From Cyclobacteriaceae bacterium (GTDB taxonomy: Bacteria; Bacteroidota; Bacteroidia; Cytophagales; Cyclobacteriaceae), in NCBI GenBank assembly GCA_025350305.1, contig JANXYC010000101.1:1-32448 (forward strand): a DNA stretch of 32,448 bases, given 5' to 3'. This document shows positions 6,509-15,943 of the stretch, in pieces. Numbering within the stretch: position 1 is the stretch's first letter; every line of letters begins with the position of its first letter. The notes under the pieces were generated by a model. That model was not told where the DNA came from. It worked only from the letters and a program-made list of their open reading frames with translations, and made no database searches. The position numbers and the translations under genes were made by a program.

Positions 6509-8314
6509 ATGACCCCCTACACGAGCATGGCCCACCTCAAGTTCCTCCTCCAGGAAGTTCACCAGGTGAATGATTTGCTTTCCCTTGAAAAATTTTCCCA
6601 TCTGAACTGGGAGCAGGCGTGGATGATTGTTGAATCGGCAAAATTACTTGCCGACCGTTATATGGCACCCTATTTCAAAGAAATGGATGAAACACCTGCC
6701 CGGTATGATGGCAAGGGTGGCGTGGTCACTCATCCACAATTAAAAACAATTATACGGCAGGCGGCTGAACAAGGATGGATTGGCGGCGCAGCGAAATTTG
6801 AACACGGTGGTCTTCAACTGCCAATGATGATCTATAACGCAGGGCAACATATTTTTCAGGCAGCCAATAATGGTTGTCAGGGATATTTCAGTCTCTCTGC
6901 CGGCGCAGCGGCGTTGATCACGAGTTTTGGAAATGAGGAACAAATAAAGACTTTCGTTCCGCACGTGTATGAAGGCCGGTGGCAGGCTACCATGGCGTTG
7001 ACCGAGCCACAGGCCGGCAGTTCCCTAACTGACATTGTCACGAGTGCCCGGGAAGTTGGTGATGGAATTTATACGATAAAAGGTCAGAAGATTTTTATCT
7101 CCGGTGGCCAGCATGAAGCCTGCGACAATTTCGTTCATCTTACCCTTGCACGAATTGAAGGCGCTCCGCCCGGCGTAAAAGGCATTTCACTTTTTATTAT
7201 TCCGAAATTCTGGCCTGAAAAAGACGGCACGTTGAAATACAACGATGTATTTTGTGCAGGCGATTTTCAAAAAATGGGACAGCGTGGCTACTCTACTACC
7301 CACCTGGCTTTTGGTGATCAGGACCATTGCAAAGGATGGCTGCTAGGCGAACCGCACAAAGGCCTTTCGTACATGTTTCAAATGATGAATGAAGCACGCA
7401 TCGGGGTCGGACAGACGGCCGCTTCCGTTGCGATGGCTGCTTACCAGGCATCGCTTCAATATGCAAACGAGCGCCCACAGGGCCGGCTCGCCAGTGAAAA
7501 AGATCCATTGAAACCACCCACGATGATCATCAATCATCCCGATGTGCAGCGGATGTTGTTAACTCAAAAAGCTATTACGGAAGGAGCGCTGTCACTGGCC
7601 ATGGAATGTAACCGGTTGTATGATCTCGCCCACGCTTCAGCGGGTGACGAGCAGCACTCATCGTGGTTATTGTTGGAAATCCTAACACCGATCGTAAAGA
7701 CCTATTCATCCGAACATGGTAGCCGTTCGGCAGCGTTGGCGATTCAAACACTAGGAGGTTACGGCTTCACAACTGATTTTCCAGTGCAGCAACATTATAG
7801 AGATTTAAAAATCATGTCCATCTACGAAGGTACCACGGGTATTCAATCCCTTGACTTGCTGGGCCGCAAAGTGGTGATGGAAAAAGGTGAGGCCCTTCAC
7901 GAACTTCTAAAAGCTGTTAGTGATACGATCAACAAGGCCGACACCTATGAAGCGCTGAAACCTTATGCGAAAAATTTAAAAGATGAATTGCAGCGTATTC
8001 AGTCCGTCCTTGTTCACCTTGGAAAATTTGCCACGGCAGCCGAACTTGACCGTTACTTGTCGGATGCTGCAATTTTCATGGATCAGATCAGCTATGTGGT
8101 CATCGCATGGCAATGGCTGAAGCAGGCAACGATCGCCTATACGCAACTTCAGTCCGCCAACTTCTCGATGCAGGTCCGTGAATTTTACGAGGGCAAAGTG
8201 CACACCATGAAATTCTTCTTCCGCTACGAGTTGCCACACGCAGAAGCCTGTGCTAAGACATTGATGGACCCAGAGTTCCTTACCAATTTAAAAAAGCGGG
8301 AGGTTTTTGTTTAA
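6509..8314 (+). CDS. acyl-CoA dehydrogenase, long form with C-terminal extension
   Basis: A 601-residue flavoprotein, longer than the usual 380-400 residues. The middle has the FAD/substrate signature AGSSLTDIVTSA and a GQKIFISGGQHE strand, then NEARIGVGQTAASVA. The C-terminal part of the core holds GGYGFTTDFPVQQHYRDLKIMSIYEGTTGIQSLDLLGRK, in which E440 is the likely catalytic base. The extra C-terminal about 150 residues are helical, as in the acyl-CoA dehydrogenases that carry the additional C-terminal domain. It should introduce a double bond into an acyl-CoA and pass electrons to ETF. An internal ATG at 6527 is an alternative start. With the neighbouring MaoC and FabG-like proteins it could form a short beta-oxidation module; the chain type is not readable. 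Confidence 0.92.
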   Translation: MTPYTSMAHLKFLLQEVHQVNDLLSLEKFSHLNWEQAWMIVESAKLLADRYMAPYFKEMDETPARYDGKGGVVTHPQLKTIIRQAAEQGWIGGAAKFEHGGLQLPMMIYNAGQHIFQAANNGCQGYFSLSAGAAALITSFGNEEQIKTFVPHVYEGRWQATMALTEPQAGSSLTDIVTSAREVGDGIYTIKGQKIFISGGQHEACDNFVHLTLARIEGAPPGVKGISLFIIPKFWPEKDGTLKYNDVFCAGDFQKMGQRGYSTTHLAFGDQDHCKGWLLGEPHKGLSYMFQMMNEARIGVGQTAASVAMAAYQASLQYANERPQGRLASEKDPLKPPTMIINHPDVQRMLLTQKAITEGALSLAMECNRLYDLAHASAGDEQHSSWLLLEILTPIVKTYSSEHGSRSAALAIQTLGGYGFTTDFPVQQHYRDLKIMSIYEGTTGIQSLDLLGRKVVMEKGEALHELLKAVSDTINKADTYEALKPYAKNLKDELQRIQSVLVHLGKFATAAELDRYLSDAAIFMDQISYVVIAWQWLKQATIAYTQLQSANFSMQVREFYEGKVHTMKFFFRYELPHAEACAKTLMDPEFLTNLKKREVFV

Positions 8315-8480
8315 GGATCTCGCTGGTTTCCGCAGATTTTGAAACCTTAAAAAAAGCGTTCTTCAGCCTCAAAAAAATAGAGAAGTCGGGAAAAGCTCTG
8401 TGCGAATATCCTTTGTCCTTTCGTTCCCCGTTGACTGAATGGTTAATCGGGAATAACACTAACTTTCGAACTGAAACAAT

Positions 8481-9911
8481 ATGAGACGACTTCTCGGAAT
8501 TTTTGTCGTAATAATTTCAGCCTTTATCGGTGCGGTGATCGGCGCAATACTCACGCTCCGATATGTGGACGGGACTCCATCCTACAACTCCATTGAGAAC
8601 CGGCAAAACCTTGCGTTCGCAAAAATGGGCCTGGACTCGTCGCGAAAGGTTTCTATTGGTCCGAACTTTGAGTATGCCGCTAAACTGATTACTCCGGCTG
8701 TGGTGCACATCAGCACCGTATATGGCCCCGGGGAGTTTAGCTTAAATCCGCTGGAACTTTATTATCGACAGCAGCCCCATTCATCCGGATCGGGTGTTCT
8801 TATTTCTGATGATGGCTACATCGTTACCAATCATCATGTCATTGAAGATGCCACGAGCATTGAAGTTAAGATGAGCAACAACCAGCACTTTTATGCAAAA
8901 GTGATAGGACGCGACCCCACCACCGACCTTGCGTTGCTTAAAATAAAAGCCAAGAACCTTCCGTTCATCAACTACGGTAATTCAGACACGATTGTGCCGG
9001 GCGAATGGGTGCTGGCCATTGGCAATCCCTTCGATCTCAACTCCACTGTAACGGCCGGCATTGTCAGTGCCAAAGCAAGAAACATCGGTATCCTTGGTGA
9101 CCGGAACAATCTACAGGTAGAGTCCTTTATTCAAACGGATGCAGCAGTCAATCCAGGTAACAGCGGCGGCGCTCTCGTTAACCTGGAAGGTGAGTTGATT
9201 GGTATTAATTCCGCTATTGCAACTGCTACCGGCAGTTACTCCGGCTACTCATTCGCCATCCCTGTCAACCTGGTGAAAAAGGTCATGGATGATTTGTTGG
9301 AGTTTGGACAAGTGCAGCGCGGTTTGTTAGGAGTACAAATCAAGGATGTGGATGCAACAGTGGCTGAAGATGAAAGCCTGGACGTTTTCCGCGGCATTTT
9401 CGTCACCCGTGTTAACGAGGGAAGTGCCGCCGAGCAATCCGGCATCAAGCAAGGCGATGTAATCACGGCCATCGACAATCGTGAGGTTGGGAGCACTTCA
9501 GAACTTCAGGAATTGGTGGCACGTCACCGTCCCGGCCATACGGTGAACGTGACCTATCGCAGAAATGGAAAAGAAATTTCGGTTAAGACGATTTTAAAAA
9601 ATAGCGAAGGACGTGAATCTATCACGCGACAGGACATACAATATCGCATCGAAGGTGCCACCCTGGAGGATATCTCCTATGCAGAACTTACTAAACGAAG
9701 TCTGGATGGTGGTGTGTTGGTGAGGACCCTGGAGAATGGAAAATGGAAAAAAGCGGGAATGAGTGAAGACTTTATTATCACCCACATCGACAAGGTGGCT
9801 GTCGACAATGTAGAGGACCTTAACCGGATCTTACGCTATAAGTCTGGCGGATTTCTGGTGGAGGGCACCTACGGGAATGGGGAGAAAGGCGTGTATGGCG
9901 TATCCTGGTAG
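8481..9911 (+). CDS. HtrA/Deg-type serine protease with PDZ domains
   Basis: A 476-residue envelope protease. An N-terminal hydrophobic segment (about residues 3-25) is an uncleaved anchor or signal. The trypsin-like domain follows with catalytic H119 (TNHHV), D149 (TTDLALL) and S228 (GNSGG), all present, so it should be active. One clear PDZ domain lies at about 272-370 (RGLLGVQI, then GSAAEQSGIKQGDVITAID) and a second, more divergent one at about 385-470. Members degrade or refold misfolded periplasmic proteins. It is separated from neighbours by 166 and 103 bases and is probably transcribed alone. A short relic of a second protease of the same fold lies at 13732-13884. Confidence 0.95.
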   Translation: MRRLLGIFVVIISAFIGAVIGAILTLRYVDGTPSYNSIENRQNLAFAKMGLDSSRKVSIGPNFEYAAKLITPAVVHISTVYGPGEFSLNPLELYYRQQPHSSGSGVLISDDGYIVTNHHVIEDATSIEVKMSNNQHFYAKVIGRDPTTDLALLKIKAKNLPFINYGNSDTIVPGEWVLAIGNPFDLNSTVTAGIVSAKARNIGILGDRNNLQVESFIQTDAAVNPGNSGGALVNLEGELIGINSAIATATGSYSGYSFAIPVNLVKKVMDDLLEFGQVQRGLLGVQIKDVDATVAEDESLDVFRGIFVTRVNEGSAAEQSGIKQGDVITAIDNREVGSTSELQELVARHRPGHTVNVTYRRNGKEISVKTILKNSEGRESITRQDIQYRIEGATLEDISYAELTKRSLDGGVLVRTLENGKWKKAGMSEDFIITHIDKVAVDNVEDLNRILRYKSGGFLVEGTYGNGEKGVYGVSW

Positions 9912-9990
9912 GCGTTGGTAAACGGTAATCAGTAATCGGTGGTCTGTCGGCATCGGCAACTGCTGTCATGCCAGGTTCTGAAATCCTTCT

Positions 9991-9998
9991 TAGCTTTG
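9991..9998 (+). promoter_or_regulatory. possible -7 box of the aldehyde dehydrogenase gene
   Basis: TAGCTTTG matches TAnnTTTG and lies 16 bases before the ATG at 10015, implying a very short leader. No convincing TTG at -33 is seen. Confidence 0.3.
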
Positions 9999-10014
9999 AC
10001 GTTCAAATTCTATT

Positions 10015-11556
10015 ATGGAAAAATTCAACATCAAAACGATATTGCAGGACCTCGGGATAAAGCCAAGCAATCCAGGAGTTTCTACCGGCTCGAAATGGAT
10101 AAAATCATCCGGATCGGCACTCGCATCCTACTCACCGGTGGATGGAAAACTCATTGCTTCGGTACAAAGTGCGGATGAAAAATCGTTTTCAATAGTTGTA
10201 AAGGCTTCCAGCGAAGCTTTTCTTCAATGGCGGCTGGTGCCGGCACCCAAACGTGGAGAAATTGTGCGCCAGATTGGTGATGCCTTGCGTAAATCAAAAA
10301 AATCGCTGGGTATGTTAGTGTCTTATGAAATGGGCAAGTCCTATCAAGAAGGCCTTGGCGAGGTGCAAGAGATGATCGACATCTGTGATTTTGCTGTAGG
10401 ACTTTCGCGCCAATTGCACGGACTCACCATGCACTCGGAGCGCCCGCAACATAGAATGTACGAGCAGTACCACCCTCTCGGAATCGTTGGGATTATTTCT
10501 GCGTTCAACTTTCCGGTGGCGGTCTGGGCGTGGAATTCCATGCTGGCATGGGTCTGCGGCGACACGTGCATCTGGAAGCCCTCCGAAAAAACACCACTTT
10601 GCAGTATTGCCTGTCAGAATATTGTAGGCAACGTGTTTTTAAAAAATAATGTACCAGAAGGTGTCAGCAGTTTAGTGAACGGTGACTACAACGTGGGTCA
10701 ATGGCTTGCGGCCAGTGAGGAAATTCCTCTGGTGTCTGCCACCGGTTCCGTGCGGATGGGAAAGATGGTGGGCAAAACTGTTAGCGAGCGACTCGGAAGA
10801 CCGCTGCTCGAACTCGGAGGTAATAATGCGATCATCATTACAGCGAACGCCGATCTTAACATTGCTATACGCGGGGCACTTTTCGGCGCAGTAGGAACCG
10901 CCGGGCAGCGGTGCACCACAACGCGACGGCTTATCGTACACGAAAAAATTTATGATACCATCAAGGACCGGTTGAAGGAAGCCTATAGTCAATTAAAAAT
11001 CGGCAATCCACTGGACTCCAGGAACCATGTTGGCCCGCTCATTGATACGTTGGCGGTAAAAAATTATCTGCAGGCATTGAATCAAGTAAAGAAAGAAGGA
11101 GGAAAATTCCTGGTGGAAGGTGGGGTCATTTCCGGAAAAGGTTATGAATCGGGTTGCTACGTGAAACCTGCCATTGCAGAAGTGAAAAATGAGTATGCGA
11201 TCGTGCAGGCGGAAACCTTCGCACCCATCTTATACCTCATCAAATTCAAGACATTGGACGAAGCGATTAAAATTCAAAATGGTGTCAAACAGGGACTTTC
11301 TTCAGCGATCATGACGACACATCTGCAGGAAACGGAGAAATTTCTTTCGCAGACAGGAAGCGATTGCGGCATTGCCAATGTAAATATTGGAACGTCGGGG
11401 GCGGAGATCGGAGGCGCTTTCGGAGGTGAAAAAGAAACGGGTGGCGGACGGGAATCCGGTTCAGATTCATGGAAGGTGTATATGCGAAGACAGACCAACA
11501 CCATCAACTTTGGCAACACACTGCCGCTTGCGCAGGGAATCAAATTTGACGTCTGA
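10015..11556 (+). CDS. aldehyde dehydrogenase, antiquitin/aminoadipate-semialdehyde type
   Basis: A 513-residue ALDH of full length. SAFNFPVAVWAWN (162-174) is characteristic of the ALDH7 (antiquitin) branch. The general base is E266 in LLELGGNNAI and the nucleophile is C300 in GQRCTTTRRL. KPSEKTPL (188-195) contributes to NAD binding. ALDH7 enzymes oxidise alpha-aminoadipate semialdehyde, in equilibrium with piperideine-6-carboxylate, in lysine catabolism, but also act on betaine and lipid aldehydes. No other lysine-degradation gene is visible here, so the substrate is inferred from the family alone. No signal peptide, hence cytoplasmic. Confidence 0.92.
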   Translation: MEKFNIKTILQDLGIKPSNPGVSTGSKWIKSSGSALASYSPVDGKLIASVQSADEKSFSIVVKASSEAFLQWRLVPAPKRGEIVRQIGDALRKSKKSLGMLVSYEMGKSYQEGLGEVQEMIDICDFAVGLSRQLHGLTMHSERPQHRMYEQYHPLGIVGIISAFNFPVAVWAWNSMLAWVCGDTCIWKPSEKTPLCSIACQNIVGNVFLKNNVPEGVSSLVNGDYNVGQWLAASEEIPLVSATGSVRMGKMVGKTVSERLGRPLLELGGNNAIIITANADLNIAIRGALFGAVGTAGQRCTTTRRLIVHEKIYDTIKDRLKEAYSQLKIGNPLDSRNHVGPLIDTLAVKNYLQALNQVKKEGGKFLVEGGVISGKGYESGCYVKPAIAEVKNEYAIVQAETFAPILYLIKFKTLDEAIKIQNGVKQGLSSAIMTTHLQETEKFLSQTGSDCGIANVNIGTSGAEIGGAFGGEKETGGGRESGSDSWKVYMRRQTNTINFGNTLPLAQGIKFDV

Positions 11557-11657
11557 GGGTAGCGTCCCAATTCGTTTGGAAGCTTTTTCTGACAAAAATG
11601 CCCTTAACATTACGTCGACGTGGCCCAAAACAACAATTTGAAATGCGATCTCCATGC

Positions 11658-11687
11658 TTGTAATTAGCAGGTAACAGACTAACTTTA
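11658..11687 (+). promoter_or_regulatory. promoter of the receiver-domain gene
   Basis: TTG at 11658-11660, a 19-base spacer and TAACTTTA at 11680-11687 fit the Bacteroidota pattern TTG-N19-TAnnTTTG with one mismatch in the last base. The start codon follows at 11705. Confidence 0.4.
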
Positions 11688-11704
11688 GAGATATCAAAAA
11701 CTGT

Positions 11705-12112
11705 ATGCAAGCAAGACAATACCGTTCAGTCATGCTGATTGATGACAACGAGATCGACAATCTCATCAATCAGAAAATGATCGAATCGGCCTCCCTGACG
11801 GATCACATTTATGTCCACACCGGTGCGAAGAGTGCCATCGAGTTCCTCCGCAACATCGAAAAACTGGACCTGGCGGACCAAGTGTTACCCGACATTATAT
11901 TCCTTGACATCGACATGCCCCTCATGGATGGATTCCAGTTTCTGGATGAGTTCGAGAAATTGACGATGTCAACCAAAAAAAAATGCAAGATTGTGATGCT
12001 TACCTCATCGATTAATCCGCAGGATTTTAACCGGTCAAAGAAGTACGTAAATGTGAAACTCTATCTCAACAAGCCCTTGACGCACGAAAGTATCGTAGGG
12101 CTTAATATTTAG
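11705..12112 (+). CDS. stand-alone response-regulator receiver domain
   Basis: A 135-residue CheY-like protein with no output domain. Acidic D13 and D14 (LIDDN), phosphoacceptor D68 (FLDIDMP), T100 (MLTSS) and K123 (NKP) are all in place. Such single-domain regulators act by protein-protein contact or in phosphorelays. No histidine kinase is adjacent, so its partner is unknown. Its 3' end overlaps the convergent gene on the minus strand by 11 bases (12102-12112). The last helix is short, ending soon after the conserved lysine. Confidence 0.93.
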   Translation: MQARQYRSVMLIDDNEIDNLINQKMIESASLTDHIYVHTGAKSAIEFLRNIEKLDLADQVLPDIIFLDIDMPLMDGFQFLDEFEKLTMSTKKKCKIVMLTSSINPQDFNRSKKYVNVKLYLNKPLTHESIVGLNI

Positions 12113-13586
12113 GCGGCTCCTCAATGATTTCGCCTTGAATCTCCAGGGCAATCAGTCGTTGGACAAACTTCTTATCCATGCGGATGAGGTACGTTGGTGC
12201 GAAATAGTTCACGGACATCGATTTGAATTTGGGAATCAACGCCAAAATTTTCTTTTGCTTATCTTTCTTCGCCTCGCTAACGGCTATTTTCAGTATCTTC
12301 AGAAATGTAAGAACGTTTTCACAGGCATCTTTTCCAATTATCCGGATATTTCGCTGAACGCTGGTGGATAACTGATTATAAAGATCGATGTCCTTGAGCA
12401 TGCAATACTGCAGGCACAACAGTGCTTTGATTTCCATTTGTGCTTGTGGAAATTTCTTCAGGTTTACATCATTGATCAGGGTGTTAAGCAACTTTGCCGT
12501 TTCTTCATACCGTCCGGTGTAATAACTGCACATGGCCCGGTACACCGTATGGATGACGTGCTGCGGTACATTGTTTGGATCAGGTTCAAAATCGACAAAT
12601 AGCTCTTCTTGTTCCGCGTACAGTTCGGCCTCCTTTCCAAACCGAAGCGCCCGTTCGAACTTTGAGAGAAGGAACTGCATGGCAAATGTGTAATAGGGAT
12701 AGTTGACGAGCAGATTGGAAGCCGCATCATTGATTTCCTCAAAGTACCGCTCGGCTTGCTTGTAAACTTTGTAATGATTGTAATATTCCAGTTTTAAAAA
12801 TTCGAACAGCAGGTTGAGGTGATAGTACACGGGATCAAGGTTGTAGGTCTCGAAGATCCCCTGAACATGTTTGAAAATATCTTCGATGGATTCCTCATCC
12901 TGTTGAAGGTTTTCTTCTTTGTCTACGAAAAGGCGATGGAAAATTACAATGCAACACCGGTACACATAGAGGCGGTGTGATTCATACAGGTTGGCGATAT
13001 TGTGCATCTCCTTCATCAACATCTCCAGGCTGAGTTTTTCTGTCTCATCACCCGTCAGGAAGTAATTGCCATACTTTTTGAAGTAATCGGCCAATACATC
13101 TTCCGCTTTATCCACGGCCAGCATATAGGCAACATGACGGTTATACAATTGAGAAAACTGGAAGAAGTCCGGTGAATTAATGTGCAGTTTTTTTAATAGT
13201 TTATAAATCGTAGGGAGTTCACCTACCAGGTCGGCCTCAATTAATTCTTTTTCCAGTTTGCGCAGCATGGCGATGGCAATTGTTTTCTTTGTGGTAAAAA
13301 AAACTTCATTGATATTCGCCACCTTCCGAAGTAAATCCGTTCGCGGGCTTTCCATCTGCTCTACCAAATACTCTTCAATTCTCTGACTAAGCCGCGAACG
13401 CATGGTATAGTAGGCATTTGCATTTAACTCCAATTCCTCCATCACCTTGTTCTCCGAAAGCTGCCGTTCGCGCATGGCATTTAGCAGATAGGCTGACTTT
13501 TCGGCATTCCCATTGATTAAGGAGTCATAAATTGCATTATAATCTTTCTGAGAAAGCTGCTTAATGATATTCTTCAGTTTCGCCAT
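12102..13586 (-). CDS. uncharacterised long helical protein
   Basis: A 494-residue protein that I cannot assign to a characterised family. It is rich in Leu, Glu, Lys and Tyr, has no signal peptide or membrane segment and reads throughout like antiparallel helices, for example LLNAMRERQLSENKVMEELELNANAYYTMRSRL near the N-terminus split by short turns, and AMCSYYTGRYEETAKLLNTLI (about residues 355-375), which looks like a TPR repeat. A scaffold or protein-binding role is a plausible inference. It is convergent with the receiver gene and shares 11 bases with it. Upstream of its start, 145 bases separate it from the protease relic on the other strand. Confidence 0.75.
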   Translation of the reverse strand: MAKLKNIIKQLSQKDYNAIYDSLINGNAEKSAYLLNAMRERQLSENKVMEELELNANAYYTMRSRLSQRIEEYLVEQMESPRTDLLRKVANINEVFFTTKKTIAIAMLRKLEKELIEADLVGELPTIYKLLKKLHINSPDFFQFSQLYNRHVAYMLAVDKAEDVLADYFKKYGNYFLTGDETEKLSLEMLMKEMHNIANLYESHRLYVYRCCIVIFHRLFVDKEENLQQDEESIEDIFKHVQGIFETYNLDPVYYHLNLLFEFLKLEYYNHYKVYKQAERYFEEINDAASNLLVNYPYYTFAMQFLLSKFERALRFGKEAELYAEQEELFVDFEPDPNNVPQHVIHTVYRAMCSYYTGRYEETAKLLNTLINDVNLKKFPQAQMEIKALLCLQYCMLKDIDLYNQLSTSVQRNIRIIGKDACENVLTFLKILKIAVSEAKKDKQKKILALIPKFKSMSVNYFAPTYLIRMDKKFVQRLIALEIQGEIIEEPPKY

Positions 13587-13731
13587 GTATGGGCCAATTA
13601 ATAGTCTGAAAAATTACAAAAATTAACACGCTAAACAACTGCCGCATATTTATTGTCCTCTCAATTTCACGTCAAATTTTCAGGCAGCCTGTTTTGGAAA
13701 GGATTTTGAGCCCCTGACCGAAACAATACCT

Positions 13732-13884
13732 ATGGATGCTTTTTCTCAAATGATCATTGGCGCGGTCAACCAGGTCAAGAACTCCGTTGTGAAGATTGAT
13801 ATGTACAAAACACTGCAAGGTAAATTGTGTGCAGCAGGCTCAGGCTCTGGTTTTATTTTTTCTTCCGAAGCTAAACACTCATGA
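13732..13884 (+). pseudogene. N-terminal remnant of a second HtrA-like serine protease
   Basis: ATG at 13732 opens a 50-codon frame with the typical opening of S1C proteases: MDAFSQMIIGAVNQVKNSVV followed by KIDMY and then AAGSGSGFIFSS, the strand that normally runs into GYILTNSHVV. After SEAKHS the frame stops at 13882-13884, before the catalytic His, so protease domain and PDZ domains are gone. The 17 bases after the stop lead straight to the start of the hydroxyacid oxidase gene, so the missing part was deleted. The intact homologue at 8481 has only distant similarity here, so this is not a fresh partial copy of it. Confidence 0.65.
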
Positions 13885-13901
13885 TTCGTTAACTTCGGGT
13901 T

Positions 13902-15176
13902 ATGGAACTTCCTAAATTTTCGGCTGCCGACCGCCAAAAAGACATTTATCTGAAAGGCTTTGCCGGTATCCGCTCACAAGTGCCGGTTGATTGGCACAGA
14001 CTTGAGGAGAAAGCAAGAAAGCAGATGAGTCCGGAGGCGTTTGCTTATATCGCGGGAGGGGCCGGCCTTGAAAGTACGATAGCTTCCAACCGCGCTGCTT
14101 TTGACCATTACAAGATCGTACCGAGGATGCTACGAAATGTAAGTGAGCGAGATTCAAGTATTGAATTGTTCGGACATAAAATTCCGGCACCGCTGCTTTT
14201 CTCGCCGGTGGGTGTTCTTGAAATGGTACACCCGGAAGCTGATTTGGCAGTGGGTAGGGCAGCCGCAAAGGAAAGGCTGCCATTCATCTTCAGCAACCAG
14301 GCCAGTAAACCGATGGAAGAAGTAGCAGCAGCGATGGGGGATAGTCCCCGATGGTTTCAATTGTATTGGAGCAAATCGAACGACCTCGTAGCCAGTTTGG
14401 TAACGCGCGCTGAACGATGTGGATGTTCCGCGATCGTGGTCACCTTGGACACAACATTACTCGGATGGAGGACGCGCGACCTGGACCTTGCTTATCTTCC
14501 CTTCCTGGAAGGCAAAGGAATAGCACAGTACACTTCGGATCCTGTTTTCCAGCGACTGATGGACGAACCAGGCAACGGTTCCTCTCCCCGCAAAGCAACA
14601 TTCGAATCGTTGACAGGCCTCATTAAAATAGTAAAGGCTTATCCCGGAAACGGTTTTATAAAAAAATTACGATCGGGAAGACCGGTGAAGGCAGTCAGAA
14701 AATTCACAGAAATTTATTCTAACCCGGCACTGACATGGAAGGACCTCGCCTTTCTTCGTCAGCACACAAAACTTCCAATACTCTTGAAAGGAATTCTTCA
14801 CCCGGAAGATGCGGCGCTGGCAGTAAGCCATGGCGTGGATGATATTATTGTATCCAATCACGGCGGCCGGCAAGTGGATGGATCCATGGGTACATTAGAA
14901 GCGCTTCCGGAAATTGTCAAAGTAGTTCGTGCACAAGTACCAGTTTTGCTTGATGGTGGAGTCCTCGCGGGTGCAGATATGTTTAAGGCGCTGGCTTTGG
15001 GAGCAACAGCCGTTTGTATTGGAAGGCCGTACGTATATGGCCTGACCCTTGCGGGTGAAGCGGGGGTCAGGGAAGTGGCGCAAAATCTGATGGCAGATTT
15101 TGATTTGACGATGGGCCTGTCTGGCTGTAAAAACATTGTCGAAATCAAACCCGAAGCACTGATTCGATCATACTAA
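13902..15176 (+). CDS. FMN-dependent 2-hydroxyacid oxidase/dehydrogenase (lactate monooxygenase-like)
   Basis: A 424-residue TIM-barrel flavoprotein. The FMN and substrate site is complete: K296 (LLKGIL), the active-site base H320 and R323 (SNHGGRQVDG) and the phosphate-binding DGGVLAG and IGRPYVYG strands. TLDTTLLGWRTRDLDLAYLP (181-200) resembles lactate 2-monooxygenases more than glycolate oxidases, and R190 is the probable substrate-carboxylate ligand. The enzyme would oxidise L-lactate or a related 2-hydroxyacid to the oxo-acid, or decarboxylate it. No membrane segment is visible. The next gene starts 26 bases downstream, so a common transcript with the DUF4197 and PaaN genes is likely. 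Confidence 0.92.
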   Translation: MELPKFSAADRQKDIYLKGFAGIRSQVPVDWHRLEEKARKQMSPEAFAYIAGGAGLESTIASNRAAFDHYKIVPRMLRNVSERDSSIELFGHKIPAPLLFSPVGVLEMVHPEADLAVGRAAAKERLPFIFSNQASKPMEEVAAAMGDSPRWFQLYWSKSNDLVASLVTRAERCGCSAIVVTLDTTLLGWRTRDLDLAYLPFLEGKGIAQYTSDPVFQRLMDEPGNGSSPRKATFESLTGLIKIVKAYPGNGFIKKLRSGRPVKAVRKFTEIYSNPALTWKDLAFLRQHTKLPILLKGILHPEDAALAVSHGVDDIIVSNHGGRQVDGSMGTLEALPEIVKVVRAQVPVLLDGGVLAGADMFKALALGATAVCIGRPYVYGLTLAGEAGVREVAQNLMADFDLTMGLSGCKNIVEIKPEALIRSY

Positions 15177-15202
15177 AGACTTTCCTACCTTGCACTTAAA
15201 TC

Positions 15203-15922
15203 ATGAAACATAAAATAATTTTTGCTTTATTGCTTGCGACCGGTGCTTGTTCGTCGACACAAGTGAATCAAGCCATTGACGAAGCATCCAAAACTTTGGA
15301 GAGTGGATCTGTGCCTACTTCTGCGGAAGTTGGAGAAGGTCTGAAAGAGGCCCTTATAAAAGGAATTTCAGCGGGCACGAGCCAGGTTTCACAAACGGAC
15401 GGGTATTTCAAAAACCTCGCCATCAAAATTCCTTTTCCACCCGAGTTGAAAAAAGTTGAACAGAAGTTGCGCCAGCTCGGTTTTGGAAATGAAGTGGACA
15501 ATTTTGTTATGACGATGAATCGTGGTGCGGAAGATGCAGCAAAAGAAGTAAAGCCAATTTTTGTCAATGCCATCAGGTCGATGATGATTGATGATGCCTG
15601 GGGGATTCTGAAAGGTCCACACGATGCAGCGACGCAATACCTCAAGCGTACAACCTCCCTCCAGATCAAAGAAAAGTTTAAACCCGTGATCCAGAATTCC
15701 CTGGACAAAGTCAGCGCTACAAAATACTATGGCGACCTTGTCAACACCTATAATAGGATTCCGTTTGTTGAAAAGGTAAATCCCGATTTAAATGAATACG
15801 CCACCGATCTTGCCATGCAGGGACTATTTGTCACGATTGCAAATGAAGAGAAAAATATCCGAGACAACCAGCTTGAGAGAACGACGGATTTACTAAAGAA
15901 AGTATTTGGCTATCAGAAATAA
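15203..15922 (+). CDS. DUF4197-family lipoprotein
   Basis: A 239-residue exported protein. The N-terminus MKHKIIFALLLATGACSSTQ is a signal peptide with a somewhat atypical lipobox (TGAC), so it is probably lipid-anchored. The mature part has the DUF4197 pattern: KEALIKGISAGTSQVSQTDGYFKN, IPFPPELKKVEQKLRQLGFG, MNRGAEDAAKEVKPIFVNAI and ISDAWGIL-like DDAWGILKGPHDAATQYLK. The function of the family is unknown. It lies 26 bases after the hydroxyacid oxidase gene and 21 before PaaN, hence in one operon, but nothing in the sequence links its role to theirs. Confidence 0.9.
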   Translation: MKHKIIFALLLATGACSSTQVNQAIDEASKTLESGSVPTSAEVGEGLKEALIKGISAGTSQVSQTDGYFKNLAIKIPFPPELKKVEQKLRQLGFGNEVDNFVMTMNRGAEDAAKEVKPIFVNAIRSMMIDDAWGILKGPHDAATQYLKRTTSLQIKEKFKPVIQNSLDKVSATKYYGDLVNTYNRIPFVEKVNPDLNEYATDLAMQGLFVTIANEEKNIRDNQLERTTDLLKKVFGYQK

Positions 15923-15943
15923 AAATTACAACAACCTATTCAT

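Noticed and set aside
10672-10992. Minus-strand frame inside the aldehyde dehydrogenase gene
   Set aside because: It is antisense to a well-conserved ALDH core and its composition is not protein-like; similar antisense frames elsewhere in the window were dismissed for the same reason.
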